A stretch of DNA of 64,000 nucleotides from Trichoplax sp. H2 (lineage: Eukaryota; Placozoa; Uniplacotomia; Trichoplacea), in contig NOWV01000085.1 of the NCBI GenBank assembly GCA_003344405.1, positions 124,001-188,000 of the forward strand. The letters run 5' to 3'. The notes beneath the pieces were generated by a model that saw nothing but the letters and a program-made list of their open reading frames with translations, had not been told where the DNA came from and searched no databases. The translations under genes and the position numbers were made by a program. This document shows, one piece after another, positions 44,201 to 57,504 of the stretch (positions are counted from its first letter, which is position 1; each line of letters starts with the position of its first letter).

Positions 44201-46463
44201 GGATTCTTTTATGCAAATTTTAGAAGCCAAGCAAGGTAAACTTATTGTCTTTTCTGTACATAACTCCTAATACCATGTATCGTAAGCCGTTATTTAAACT
44301 GAAGTGTTAACACGGTTTTATACTAGGCATACCTGCACACCTTCCAACTAGCGAGCCTAACACTCCTACATCAACGGTAATAGAAAATACTTCTGAATAA
44401 GATGTACTGTAATGACATTACAATGTGTATATCAGCTCTTTGGTTTATCACTCTATCGCTATATTAGCAACCTTTCTACGTAGCAAAACCTGGTAAACCT
44501 GTAGAAATTAATAGAGAAATAATGAATCATAGGTAATACTGTTATTGGATTAAGGCACGCTAACTTCATATATTATTTAAGATTGCTAGCCAACTTGAAT
44601 TAAAAATGAAAAACGTATTGCATACGCGTACTAAATAATACTGGAAGTATTAAGAAATAAAGATTCTCAGTACTATTATTTTACTTACTTTGGTGCTACT
44701 GTTCGAAATTATACGTAGTGCTACCTCATCAGTTTCAAGCTTTCATTCAGCCGATAATAGCGATGATGAGAACGACATTTTAGCAAGTGGTATGCTCTAT
44801 TATTTCCTTAATTACCTATCAACTATTAAATATGCTTAAATGTAATAGTATTGAATACAAAATTTAAACCTTTCTAGCCCCACCAAATGTAATCAACACT
44901 GTAAGTCGCAAAATTAAGCCAAGCGGAAATAAAATTGTTTCAGCTAATGCCATCGATACAAAACAAACTCAACAATCGTCAGTTAACGGTAAAGTTAGCA
45001 ACGAAGATAGAACTACATCTGTACAAAGAAAGGATGAAGCTAATGAAACTTGTCAAAGTGATATTACAACTTCAAGCTACCAAACTCATACACATAATAC
45101 GGTAAAAGTGGAGCTTAATGTACAAGCAAACAATAAAAATACATCACAAGTAATTGCAAGTAAAGAACAAAGTAAACCAAAGCCGTTAACTTTTTTTTCT
45201 GTCAAATCAAACAGGTAAGATAATGAAAATTAATGATAATCTACTGCTAAATGTTAACTCTAATTTCGTGCTATCGATCTTAGAAGGATTACAATTAAAT
45301 TATACTTGCTTTTTTTGCCATTTTAAATTAGATTCGATTTGATAGTATTAGGCGCTGATGGTGAAATTCCATCACAACCTTTTCTAGCTGCATGTACTGA
45401 AATTATTAGCTTCCTTGGTAAGTATTTAGAAACTAAATCGATGATATTGAATATCTATTTCCGTATTTTGATGCTCTTTTGATATCCTAATCAAGTACCA
45501 ATCTTTCTATCTTACAAATTTGTATCGATTATCATATTATAGATATTATTGGTCCAACCGCTTTTGCTCCTGTAAAAATTGATATTAATGGCAACATTAA
45601 GGTGTGTACTTTATTATAAATTATAAATCCTTGAATATTCGTTGACTACTCTATTCATACATACTCTAGCAATTTTAATCTAGTATACTGCAATACTCAA
45701 GATAATCTTAATGTATCAATAGAAACTACAACAGAAATTTTATAGCAAATCAAGCGCTTACCAAACCCTGCAACTTATGATTATGAGTGAAGTAGAAGCA
45801 AAATCAACTACTGTGAAAAACTCAGCCACGGATGCTCTCTTATGGCTGAAAAGGTAACAAATGTAACGATCTATTGTGTGTGCTTATTTTAAACATTACA
45901 AGATTTCTTAATTATTATATTCCAGAGCGCTAGAATTTATCTATCACTTTCTTCATCGATTTTCTAATGGAGAGCAAGATTTAGTTGCAGCTGCAAGTAT
46001 GCTCAGCTATTTGTAGTAGTAGACTTTTAATTGAATACTGTACAGAAATTTAACCCAATAGATTAACTTTAAACAAGAGTGCTTACAGTATCTCACATTC
46101 TTAATTGTATTACTAGATTATGCATATGGCAAAGCATTAAAACGATTTCATGGATGGATGATAAGAGGAGTATTTTCGGTAATTATTAGATCATTATCAA
46201 ATATGACCGTAATTTACCTTTTATTAACCATATAGTCATACGATATTTCTATTCCTTATATTTATTAGCTGGCTTGCCGCGCTATACCTCTTCGCAAGGA
46301 TTTAATTATAGCTCTATCAAGTATTAATGGACAACAAACAGTTGCAACAGAGAATGACGTTATAGAAGATATCATGCAATATTCCAAATCCCTCGGATCC
46401 ATTATTGATATTATAAATAACTTTTATAAGAAATTCAATTTGGATCCCAGTCTAGTAAAATAA
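41203..46463 (+). CDS. PLEKHA8: FAPP2-like PH and GLTP domain glycolipid-transfer protein
   Basis: FAPP2 binds PI4P and ARF at the trans-Golgi through its PH domain and moves glucosylceramide with its GLTP domain. Fifteen exons: 41203-41254, 42715-42831, 43439-43594, 43902-44023, 44142-44235, 44327-44376, 44468-44532, 44719-44789, 44878-45214, 45332-45417, 45543-45601, 45723-45853, 45926-45996, 46117-46178 and 46269-46463; 555 aa (human 519). The PH domain (1 to about 95) starts MAIKLEGLLHKWTNYISGWQ and ends ERQKWLVALGSSK. A disordered Ser/Thr/Gln linker follows. The GLTP domain runs from about 365. Its sugar- and lipid-binding residues are in place: Asp397, Asn401 and Lys404 in the DxxxNxxK motif, Trp444 in LLWLKR and His482 in RFHGW. 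Exon 3 has a second in-frame acceptor at 43367 that would add 24 residues inside the PH domain. I chose 43439 because it matches the family. FAPP1 lacks GLTP, so this is the long form. Confidence 0.94.
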
Positions 46464-47695
46464 CTATTAACATTGTAGGCACTTTTTATTCCAATACCGA
46501 AAATAACAATTGTATATATATATATACTATATCATGCAAAAAATTTTTAAATGCAGTTTCAATTATATACTACGACTACCAGCTACTTAATCGTATAGTA
46601 GCTGCTCCTCTATTACTGTAAATAAGACGCAGAATGTATAAATTTAGTTGAAATAGAAAGAAGTCAAAATGAATAGCTTTAGGTGGCTATATTATCGCAT
46701 ATAATTATAATACGAGTATACGCGTACATGATGGGAGCAGTGGAATTTGCAGATTCTATTTTTTGTTAGATGATATAAGATACTAAAGTATAGCGCTCTA
46801 TTAATACTGTACATTGTACGAGCTCTTTTTACCGATAGAAATTTTAATGTAAATTTTGATTACCGCTTTTAATTTTTCCTTTGTCCAAAAGAGACTGGTG
46901 TATACTTGTACGTACACTGTGATTACTATCCTTCGCTTCATGCAATACTTTTCTATGCGTAAATATGAAATTTGGAAAATGTACATTTACACATTGTACA
47001 GTACGTACGAATATTATGGTATTTATCATGCACTTTACTGTACTCAAGTGCAATTCTATAGAAGCCTCTTTAAACGTATCAAATCGTTATCCTTATATAA
47101 TTTCAGCTAAAATGCAAACAAGATCAAAGAGAAATGTCATAGTTTTATTTTTATCGCCTGCTTATCAATACATCACTGTATGCAACAATTATAATTTCTT
47201 ACGTATTACAAATGTGATAAATCAAGGATATTAACAATAGTAATGATAATTATAATTTAACTAATCTTGCTCCGGACGTAAAGTATAATTAACAGTAGCT
47301 TTCAAAGCGACAGACTGACTGTAGTAAGAAAATGAAAAAAGAAATTAAATTACCGTTTACAACAATATATTGAGTTACTAGTGATTGCTACCAATTTAGG
47401 TATAAAAGATTTACAGTCATGCAAATATTTGAATCTCTACCAACGATAGATGTAATATAATAAAATGAATATTACGATATGAATTCGAAGCTAATGTGAC
47501 TATTCGAAAAATTTTAATTATTACAATAAAATACTTTCTATTATTTCTAAAAGCAATGATCCTCCTTGATCTTTCGGAAGTTTCTTTGCCAACGATCCCT
47601 TACAAAATAAGCAATTTGAGTAATAAATATGACAAACAATTAGTTCAATTTCACCATCGACCAGCAAATCGGTTTTTAGAATATTTTAAATATTC
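46464..47695. other. Convergent spacer between PLEKHA8 and MPND
   Basis: An AT-rich tail-to-tail spacer with a TA microsatellite at about 46514-46528 and a few single GTACAGTAC-like motifs near 46805 and 46995. There are no long arrays and no gene. Confidence 0.6.
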
Positions 47696-50600
47696 TTAAT
47701 TTACCTTTAACTTTTCAATGTAGGTCATCGAACCATGCCAACTACTTTCAAAATTGGCATAGTCTGGGGCACCTTTATAAAATGCCGCAAGGTGTTTCTG
47801 AAAAGAGATTTTGAAATTTTAATCAAATTATAACTTAGGCAAGCTACCTTTCTCATCCATATTGCTAACATAAATCAATCGTTGCACTCACTACTTCATT
47901 TAGAACATCCTGTGTAAGAAATCGATCTTGTGACAGTGTATAATGAACATGCATAGGCATTTTTGATCCATTAATAACACTCTTTATAAAATCAGCATAC
48001 AATGAATTAAAAATAAAATGCAAGAAAAATTAGTCCAATTTTCTAAATGGAGGAACACGTTTAATGAATGTTATATCTTGTAGTATCCGCACATATTATA
48101 CCTCAGAATCGTTTGTTGAATATACCCAATAACTACATACGCCTGAATCAACATGCGATCTATTCGTGTAAAATGGTGCTGCAGTAAAACAGGAAAACTT
48201 AACAAGTTAATGAGTTGAGTTTACAGATCTATAGAATTATACGGGCTTTAAATACATATCTTACGTACAAATTATTAATCCAAGGCAGGGTTCCTGTGTG
48301 CTATCATCAGTACGTAACACTGATTGAAACTGCTTTTGCGTACTAAGGTCTTGAACGGTTGGATTGGGTTGACTAGTAGGATGACTGTGATACCAGCCAA
48401 CTAAAATCATATCACGAGCTTTCATAGATTTTTGAATCTAAAACGATATACGGAACCGTATAATAACAGTTTTATGGCAGTAGTTCAAGGTTACAATAAA
48501 GTAACAATGAGCATCTTAGTACTGTATGCATATGCTAGCATAGTGATAAAAATTCACTATAGCACAAAATTTGAAATACTGCTATCACTAACCTCCTCCT
48601 GAACTACCGCTGATATATTGTTATCACCTAAACGACATCGGCAAGGGAATGCTTGCAATACTCTCAAGACTACATATTATGAATACAATACAAAGAATCA
48701 ATAATGTAATAGCGTTATGGGAATTATCTATTATATTAGCCCTTATATTGAATAAAGAATACTTCATACATTGTGTTTGAGGATCCCATTTTCCACCAAT
48801 ATAGCCCACCACCTCGCTGGTTGTTAAATGGCAATGTAAATCCTAAAGACAAATTTCACAATTAAGTCGATAGCGTGGCAAAGTTACTGTACATTCAAAA
48901 GGCTTACCATTATTAACATCGCGTTACTGGAAATCGAAACAGAGAAAGGCTGCAATTTACCAATGCTACTGAAATGGACACATTCAATGAGCGTATCAGC
49001 TGGTCTATAATATAAATAGAAGCGAATTTACTAGGAATTTCGGGAAATGATAAAGGGCGATTTCATCTGTATGCAATAAGAATCGATTCAGTAATCCTGT
49101 CTTACGTATCATTATTAATTTGTGAATATCGAATTTTAGACGCAAACTTCTTCTTTGATTCCTTATCTATGTACGTATAAAGAAGGAAAAGATACAAATT
49201 TCACTAAGATTTTCAACAAATTTCTACTATTCACGGTTCTAGTACGTACTGTTGCTATTCTCACTATTGATTTTTCTTGCAGATCTCCTACCAGGAAAAG
49301 TGTAATATAAGATAGCCACTTTAATATGCTATCAAAGATCAAGGTCTCATCTTAAACTATCTTCCTTCATAAAGAGGAATTATAATCTAAGCGAATTTTA
49401 CTAACTTTCCTTTCGGTGTAGATACTGGAGATAGAGTTGGCAAACTTGACTGCGTTGAACTAACTTCAGAAGTGGGTGGACTAAGCCTGTCATTACTACT
49501 GTCATCATGCATAATTTCATTTCTAATCATCTTGATTTGAGATTCAGCCTATGTTTGAACCAAGTTGTATCATTTTTAACTTAGTGACAGAACAGCAGCT
49601 GTAGCAATACAGAAGTCACATTACCTACTAGTAAATATAATATTAACTAATCGAATATCAAATACTGTAAAAAACAGTATATTAACGTCGGTCACAAAGA
49701 TTTTATACATATGAATAATTAACGTTTAGTGAATTTTATCAAGAATTAAAAGCTACAAATGTCAATACCTCCGATACTGGAATGCCACAAGATAGCTTTT
49801 TCTTTTTGTACCATGTCGCTTTGAATTCGTCTAATTTTACACCATTATATTTTACCTAAAAAGTTTGAATAGCATTTAAGTAACTTGACAATCGATTTCA
49901 TACTTACGCGTATACGCGTATGTTATATAAGTATGTCAATAGTTATTTATGGCGCACATTCTGATCCAATATAAAGTGAATGCACAATTTATTACGATCC
50001 TAAGCAAAGTCGTGCGGCACTTACAGAAGCCCAACCGCAGCCCGATTTTTTTGCAGGATTTACTAAACGTTTGCAATGAATAGCCCAGGCTGAAGGAGAA
50101 TTAAATATATCTTCAGTTGTCGAAGATTGAATTTTTCCATCGGGCAACAGGTCACCATAAAATGTCTTTTTCTGAAGCAATCAAAAATGATGTTGATGTT
50201 AATCAATCAGTCAATCAAACGGAACCAATCTTACAATACAGTACTATGCTAAGCTACGTTGTTGTACATTATCCTGGATGCAAAGTATTACCAAATATTC
50301 AAGTGAAAGACATTTCTTTCGAGGCTTCAAGATACCATCTTTAATCAATACAGCAATACTAACACCACGACCAGCTGCATTATATGGCAATTTATTGGAG
50401 TTTTTAGTATTCGTAGATGCAGACTTGCGCACCTTTATAAGGTTAGTTTCCATCATTTCCTCCTGATCCTTTGATGAAGTGACTTCACTATTGGTAACAT
50501 CATCACTACTTGAAGATGTTTCGTCGACTGAAGTAAAAGCAAACGTAGAATAAATTCTCCTTATTTAAGCTTTTATCTTACAACAGCACGTATTCAAAAT

Positions 50601-50710
50601 AAAAATGCTGCTTTAAATGCATAACGATCTAACACTTATGTCATACCGTCCATCTGTTCATCGCTAATTGCTAACAATTTATCGCTTGATCCGGAATCAG
50701 ATTCTGACAT
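47696..50710 (-). CDS. MPND: MPN domain-containing protein with RAMA domain (JAMM metalloprotease family)
   Basis: MPND joins a RAMA domain, which binds N6-methyladenine-type DNA and is found in DNA-modification proteins, to a JAMM/MPN domain. Exons in coding order: 50647-50710, 50292-50527, 50025-50171, 49769-49855, 49406-49548, 48908-49004, 48770-48842, 48593-48660, 48269-48437, 48102-48178, 47892-47981 and 47696-47797; 450 aa (human 471). An acidic Ser-rich N-terminus precedes the RAMA domain (about 70-180), with FNSPSAWAIHCKRLVNPAKK, SGCGWASVKY and KLDEFKATW. The MPN domain follows FSSIGKLQPFSVSISSNA. Its catalytic Glu268 is in TSEVVGYIGGKWD and the zinc motif is HSHPTSQPNPTVQD (His322, His324, Asp335). 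The usual Ser of the JAMM motif is Thr332. The C-terminus AAFYKGAPDYANF fits the family. The Glu, both His and the Asp are present, so metal binding is likely. Confidence 0.94.
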
Positions 50711-52424
50711 ATCGATTATTTATAGCAGTGTTACGTTCACCTGAAATATTCTACCTGTAGGTATAGCATAATCAACAATCAACAAGATAAGTATGACACC
50801 AGCACTTATAACATTAGCACATAGTACCTTACAGTATACCGTTACGATCGTTGATGAGAGCTGGACTATTGATAATTAAAAAGCAAAGAAGCTTTTTTGA
50901 GAGCATGTGCAATACTAATAAACATTTACTTGATAGTATGCAGTTGCAAACGTCGTCGAAAAGCTACCCTATACTGATATCAAAAGTGCGAGTATAATAC
51001 TACAAATCACTAGGCCGGCTAAATTAACGTATGGTTGATTGTTTTTACTTGTACGTTACAGAAAAGCTTTGTAATAGATTTCATGAGTATACATGTAGAG
51101 ATGTGTATTTCAGTTTGACATTATTGCAGCAGCAAGACTGCAATTTCAATTGATTTAAGAAGAATAAAATAATCCCATTTTACATTTTGTAGGTATAAAA
51201 TAATGAGCATAGAAATTGAAATGATACGTATCTCTAGCTGTGTTCAAGGTAAATAAATACACAGCACTACTACACAAGTGTAGATCAATTTTTGGTGATT
51301 TCGGTGTGCTATCTGACAAAACATTCCTAATGTGGTGCAAAGTCAAGCCACCGATTGCTAGAAACATCCGTGAATCTGGTAATCTGCGATGAAGCTCTAG
51401 GCGTGCTGCAAGCAATCAGTTCTTAGGTACTCTCTATCAGGAACTTATTTAACATGATCAATCTATACGCTATGAATGAACATACGGATACGCGTGGTGC
51501 ACTATTTATATGGTCTGACAAGAAATGGCGTATATACGTATATGCATTACGTTATCTAATCATTTATATAGCCATTAATAGGCAACAAGTCACAGGTAAT
51601 CTGATACCAATAGTCATGCTTGCTAGTAGCAAGGTACTAATTATACAGTAGCCGTAGTGGTGCGTGGATGTCGATGAGTAACAAGTTCTCTTACTGAATT
51701 CTATTGCATCTATTATTATAGGATAATCAATTCTTGCTAGAATAATTTCTTTCTAGCTAGAGCATTGAAGTTTTGACTTGATCTGAACATTGTCCTCCTC
51801 TTTAGCATTTTTATTCATTTCAAATCGATTTACGTACGACAGCTGATAATGCTACATCAACGTATTCCAATTCTCATCAGGTAACCATTTTTACAGTACT
51901 ATACAGTGATGGCAAAAGAGAGTAACCAATTTTATGCACTTTGAATGAGTGCAGCCAAGGACGGTGTAACCAGCACCTACTCCTACTGTATAACCAAAGA
52001 GATAAAGTAAGGCAATTTAGGGGTATTTTGCTCCTTAGGCATTGTCAATCAATGAAAAGATACGCGTATTCATTTCTACATGGAGATTGAACTTTAAAAG
52101 GTAGGCTACCGATTCTATTTGCATTTGGATAAAAGGATAAAACATAAGTTGCAATATTCTCGTCAGAATGGATGAGTGATGTCGAGTAGGTGGTATCAAT
52201 GACAACGACTGCTTGAATTCAAAGGCTCAAGCTTCAATGGCGTTTGTTATTGAAAGGGTGAGCAATAGATCGATGCCACTGTACCGTACTAAATAAGAGA
52301 AATGGATAGAGCGTGTGCCTCTCGTACTATGAAGGAGAGTTGATACTTGGCGATGATCGTCCTTCTCTCTCCATTGGTACGGTCCAATTTCTCCAACACT
52401 AAGAAAGGATTCCATATTCAGCTA

Positions 52425-52665
52425 ATGTATGTAGTATGTTGATGGAATTGTTGATCATTTTACTTTTCTACTCAGTGGAATGTCCATGGAATTGTTGATC
52501 ATTCTACTTTTCTAGTCAATTTATTCCAATCTGACTGAGAAAGATTTCTTTTTTAGCTAATGTATGTACTGTAGTATGTTGATGGAATTGTTCATCATTT
52601 TACTTTTCTACTCAATAGTATGTCGATGGAATTGTTGATCATTCTACTTTTCTAGTTAATCCATT
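52425..52665. repeat. Nested tandem repeat (134-bp unit containing ~50-bp subrepeats)
   Basis: GATGGAATTGTTGATCATT or a close variant, followed by CTACTTTTCTA, occurs four times, near 52440, 52487, 52580 and 52626. The pairs sit inside a larger two-unit repeat beginning GCTAATGTATGTA (52423 and 52557). One unit reads TTCATC in place of TTGATC. Confidence 0.8.
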
Positions 52666-53154
52666 ACAATATTAACATTGAATTTTTATCTCCGATACAC
52701 AGGACAACAATCTCTCTCGTCTATGTAAGTAGCCTGTACAAGAAATGGGTTAACACTCGACTGACTGCTAATGACTTGTAAAACTCAAGCGGTCAGTGAA
52801 AGGAATTCAACCGTCCTCGACTTGGTACTAGCGTAATCGTTGCTTGTGGAGATTCAATCATTTTTCCTTTTGCAATGATAGATAAAATGTATGCTAGCTT
52901 ATCTATCCATTTCAATTGCCTTTCTACGTACCGTTATTTCCTTTCCTTTGGCGCGGCTAACAGGCAAGATGGTGCCTAACGGAATGGTCATCCAACAACA
53001 CTAAACTAGACTAAAAGTCTTTTCCCCATACTACAAGGTTTTGTATTACTTGTCAGACTCACTGGGTAGAAGAGAATTGAAATCGGTGAAATGCCTCTGT
53101 CCAATGGATCGTGCGCGTATGAATGATTTCATAGCTATTCTTTTCTTTCACTCA

Positions 53155-53950
53155 CACCAGCAATCTTTCTGCTGTCTGTACTAGAGCCTCACTAGAGGGT
53201 CTCTAGTGAGGGTCTCTAGTATTCACTGACAGTGAGTGATGAGTGCCGTGGCTGACAGCGTCAACTTTTCATCGAGTCGACTCAGTGTCCTACTGTATTG
53301 TACCAACTACTCTGCCTCAAAGAAACAGCGTTACAGTACTGTAGTGTACACTGTAGCTTGTAGTCGCCGCCATTGACTGTACAGTACTGTACTGTACTGT
53401 ACTGTATCTCTACAGTACAAGTGTTAGTCGCCAGCCTTGTCCTACTGTACACCAATACTCTATTGACTAAGGCAGTCTTTGTTTTCATTGTTCGTTTTCG
53501 CGGCAATCTCTTCTTGACCTGCGTAGTACACCACTCACACCAGCAATCTTTGTACTGTATTCACTGAGAGTGAGTGATGAGTGCTGACTGGCTGAAAGGC
53601 ACAGCAGTGTCAACTTTTCATCGAGTCGACTCAGTGTCCTGCTGTACTGCGATCTACTCTGCCTCAAAGAAACAGCGTTACAGTACTGTACAGTACTGGT
53701 ACACTGTAGCTTGTAATCGCCGCGATTGACAGTACTGTACACTGTACAGTACACTTGTACAGCGTACACTGTACAGTACATACTGTATCTCTACCACAAG
53801 CGTTGGTCGCCAGCCTTGTCCTAGTGTACACCAATACTCTATACAGTCTATACCGGACTCAGAGACCAGTATCAGTATATTGACTAACGCTGCCTTTTGT
53901 TTCCATTGTTCGTTTTCGCCCCAATCTCTTCTTGACCTGCGTAGTACAAC
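53155..53950. repeat. Two-unit tandem duplication of ~400 bp with pentamer arrays
   Basis: Shared blocks in order are CTCACACCAGCAATCTTT (about 53153 and 53531), CATCGAGTCGACTCAGTGTC (about 53270 and 53617), GCCTCAAAGAAACAGCGTTA, GTCGCCAGCCTTGTCCTA and CTTCTTGACCTGCGTAGTAC (about 53508 and 53928). Between them lie TACTG/CAGTA arrays (53330-53412 and 53680-53790) whose lengths differ between the units. Chance open frames here are repeat-derived. Confidence 0.85.
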
Positions 53951-54745
53951 AGTTGTGACTTTGAAAAATGATTGTTTTGGTCAACGCTGAATTGAAGTAG
54001 AAAAAAATGAATAAGAAATAGCGCACATTTGAAAATAATTTCTTTAGCCAATCTTCCTTTTCAGTCAAAAATGAATAAGAATGATTTATAAATCACTGCA
54101 TCAATTTATAAATCACTGCATCAACATTATACGTAATATCATGCTGTCCTCTGTACAGTAGTGTATATGATATATACTCGTATCTCTCATCAATTCTGCA
54201 TTTCATGATAGCAAACATATTGTCCATGTTCCGCTGATACTTGGTCAATCAGCATGGAAATGATCGAAGCTAACACACTGGTGTTATGTACAATAGCGAT
54301 GCAAAAGTTGGTATACAGTAAGTAGTCCGAACTGTCCATCAATTGGTCGCGGTAATGCTGGCCATAATTTCAAAAGTTAAAGTCTACAGTTTACCCTAGC
54401 CAATGGATAATTTACAATCGATCATGTATTGTACTTTCTGTACCTTATTGTACCATGAAGAATTCATCAAGCCTTCAAGAGAACATTCTCTGTGTACTGT
54501 ATAGCACTACGTTCTCTAAACATCAAATGGATCAAAAATACGACATTTTTCACTTAGCCTAGATGCATGGTTTACGTAGAAATTACAAAAAGTCAACAAC
54601 GAGAAAGAGATCACTCGCAATTATGATTATCTGAGCTGTACAAATTACATCTTTTATTAACTTAATTCTGACAAGAGAATCAATAAGAAAATATTAGGAG
54701 CAGTCATTAAGTAATAAAAGATTTTTTCAATTTACACCTCTCTAG

Positions 54746-57504
54746 CTAGTGATTATGTTTCACTTCCGATTGCGAACGCCTTTTTGCATTGAGTTCGTCA
54801 TCAAAGAACAGCTCACACATTTTTTCAAGGAATTCCTGCTTTTTCATTGTATCCATTTTATGACTTGCCATTTCATTGTAAACCTGAAGTTTAGAAAAAT
54901 TTCCAGTCGTATCAGTAAAGTCGAATGTCGCAGCCCGGCCAGCACAAGCAAAACATCTTGTCCAATTCCAATATATACGTCACTGCATGTGACTTAAATT
55001 AATTTACAATTTGATTCAATGACACCTAACCTCATTTACAGTTTCCGTTATGGCACCAGTACTTAATAATTGAACACTCTCAATCAAGCTTCAAGAGTAA
55101 AAAAAATTAGGGAGTTACTTTCAATCCAATGAATAACAAACAAACGGGATTTCCTTTAATTAATAATTGTAATACTCATTTCTTACATAAGATACAATAA
55201 ACGTATTAAAATCTATAAAGTGTTACTCACCTTTTCGAATTAATTATCAATTGGTTCGCTGCCTGCAATCGGTATAGCAGCCGATAATATAACTCACATG
55301 TAATTTCTCCTATATAGAGAGAGAGAGAAAACCATACGTTATCATTGCAAATGATACATAAATACACTAACAGCATAGTTAATTACTTTTATCCACAACA
55401 GCATTATAGCAAATTAACTGTCTATGAGTAAATAGTTATTGTATTGCATAAATCAAGTAAGGACTTTCAAGCTGTTACCTTTCTCATTGACATCTAGACT
55501 TTCATACAGTACCACTGCTTCTGAATAAAAATCTAACTCAAAAAATAGAATGAGTGTATAAATTAGCCTATATACAATAACGTTACACTGTAAAATATCT
55601 AGACTACCCTCACCACTTTATAGAAGAAAATTCACAGATTACACAAATATTGAGGTGTACAGTATAGGTGGTGCATACTATACCTATGAATAAAAGGCTG
55701 TCGCGGATACCCCAGTAGAAAACATCAAAGATAACGGAAGACTCATCGTCTACTTCTAGGTGACTTAGTAATTGACGTTGGATAGAACTATTTAAATCCC
55801 TGAAAAAGATAATTCAACAGGCTATCAACATTATTTCAATACTATCTATCAATCCAGCCAGTCTAAGAAAGACGTTATTTTAAATATCAATAGCAAATAT
55901 ATCACAAGTATTTATTAGTGAAACTTATTCATGGTAAACGAACTTAACAAAAAATATTCGTATACGTTAAATGTAGGTGTTTACAATAAATTTTCAATGG
56001 AACATCAAGGTTATGATGATTTTCAATAGATACAGTGATATATATTACCTGGTAATTAAGTTAAGTAATTCGTTATAAATTTTTCCAGTTATACTAGTAC
56101 CTAGTAAGTTGTTTAAACGAAAAACTACACTTAGGCCCAATATCGATCATATAAATAACAAATATACACAATATTTTCTAGTACTATACAGAAGTACTAA
56201 TACCAATAGTTCAGATATTACAGTAGTATGCTCAATCGATTTACTTCGCAGTAATTACTTACATAAGGCTAATACCGTACTCACTTGAATCGTCGCTAGC
56301 TAGTTGTATGAATGTTTTCTTAACATGTCGCAGAAAGGTAGGTCTTGAGTGATGAACAAGCATCAGATTCTGATATGCTGTACTGATATCTGCATTTTCT
56401 GTACAAGCATTGCGAAAGCTATAATTGATTGAAAGAAATTGACATAATTTAAGACAAGGGCTTGCGATAGCACATTCAATGATATACCTTCGATGTTTGC
56501 GCGCGTTTTATAACTATTCTTCAAGTAGGAAGACGATGCAACTGTACTACGATACATTTACCATATAAATCTCTAAATCGAATAAAGACTTTGTCCTATA
56601 CATCTATAGTTATAAACTTAGGCTTATAGCCGAAAAAAATGTAATATATGGGGAGTCTACATGCATGGCCAAATTAGCCCTTCTTGGCAGTTTTTGGCAA
56701 TACTACCATCACTACTACTATAGGCAGGCTCTTCATAAGCGACTATACTAAACATATGTCTCTCATTTAACTAAATTTAACTAATTAAGACAAAGATCAA
56801 AACTTTATTGATTACGAATAGCGAGGTAATTTTTAACCAAACTACATTATATATATAATATATATATATAATTATTAACTACATAAGTACATATTATAAA
56901 TATTCAATTATCTATTTGAAAATTGATGAAAGATGGATATACATGTTCTTAGTATATACTAAATTCACTTATGCAACACAAGCAACATTACAGCTATTGA
57001 CTAAAATAATCTCGAAATACGTACATCAATTTAACTAATAGTACTCAAGACTGGATAGTGGATACTAATAATTACCGTTGGTACTCGTTGAATAACTCTA
57101 TTATAATATTGAAGTTGCATCTATCCTTGTACAAGATAGTAATTAATTCATAATATCAATTCATGTTGTAAGGGGCACGAATGACACTCTATCTAATCTA
57201 CTACGACTTACAATTGGCTTAAAAAATAAATAGGATCATCAGGTTTATTTTCCAGGACAAGGAGTAGGGCGCTTTGTAAATTACTAGCAACGCCAGCTCG
57301 ATCTGTAAGATATTAAGTGAAATATACAGTATATAAAATGATCATTGCAGCTAAGCTGAAACTAACTGACTGTGCACATTGGTCCTGTAAAAATTGCAAT
57401 TACTGTATGTGTATAATGCATCCATAATCATACGCGTAGATTTGATAGCACTCACCCAGATATTCATTAAGTCGGACGCGAGGCCTTAGGTATCGATCAC
57501 CCAT
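54746..57504 (-). CDS. TPGS1: Tubulin polyglutamylase complex subunit 1
   Basis: TPGS1 is a non-catalytic subunit of the TTLL1 tubulin polyglutamylase complex, needed to modify axonemal and neuronal microtubules. Exons in coding order are 57456-57504, 57212-57302, 56285-56418, 56049-56100, 55684-55799, 55479-55520, 55231-55309, 55031-55088 and 54746-54883. All phases agree, giving 252 aa (human 290). The N-terminal block RAGVASNLQSALLLVLENKP then DDPIYFLSQ is the family's docking-like helix pair. STAYQNLMLVHHSRPTF, GKIYNELLNLIT and KKQEFLEKMCELFF match later segments in order. It lacks the Gly/Pro-rich insertions of the human protein. A ciliated animal is implied if the gene is active. Intron 2 (57211-56419) is the longest and shows nothing recognisable. 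The start codon faces WAC, 1.13 kb away. Confidence 0.88.

Larger units (their letters stand above)
50711..54745. other. Intergenic region, MPND 5' side to TPGS1 3' end
   Basis: Four kilobases without a supportable gene. From 52.4 to 54.1 kb it is largely repeats (listed separately). The 50711-52400 part is plain AT-rich sequence. A CAAGATGG motif at about 52970 resembles a YY1-type promoter element but no gene starts beside it. Confidence 0.55.

Noticed and set aside
54890-55010. Possible extra TPGS1 exon encoding a hydrophobic Val/Leu-rich stretch
   Set aside because: It introduces a stop or breaks phase; direct joining of 55031 to 54883 keeps phase and matches the family C-terminus.
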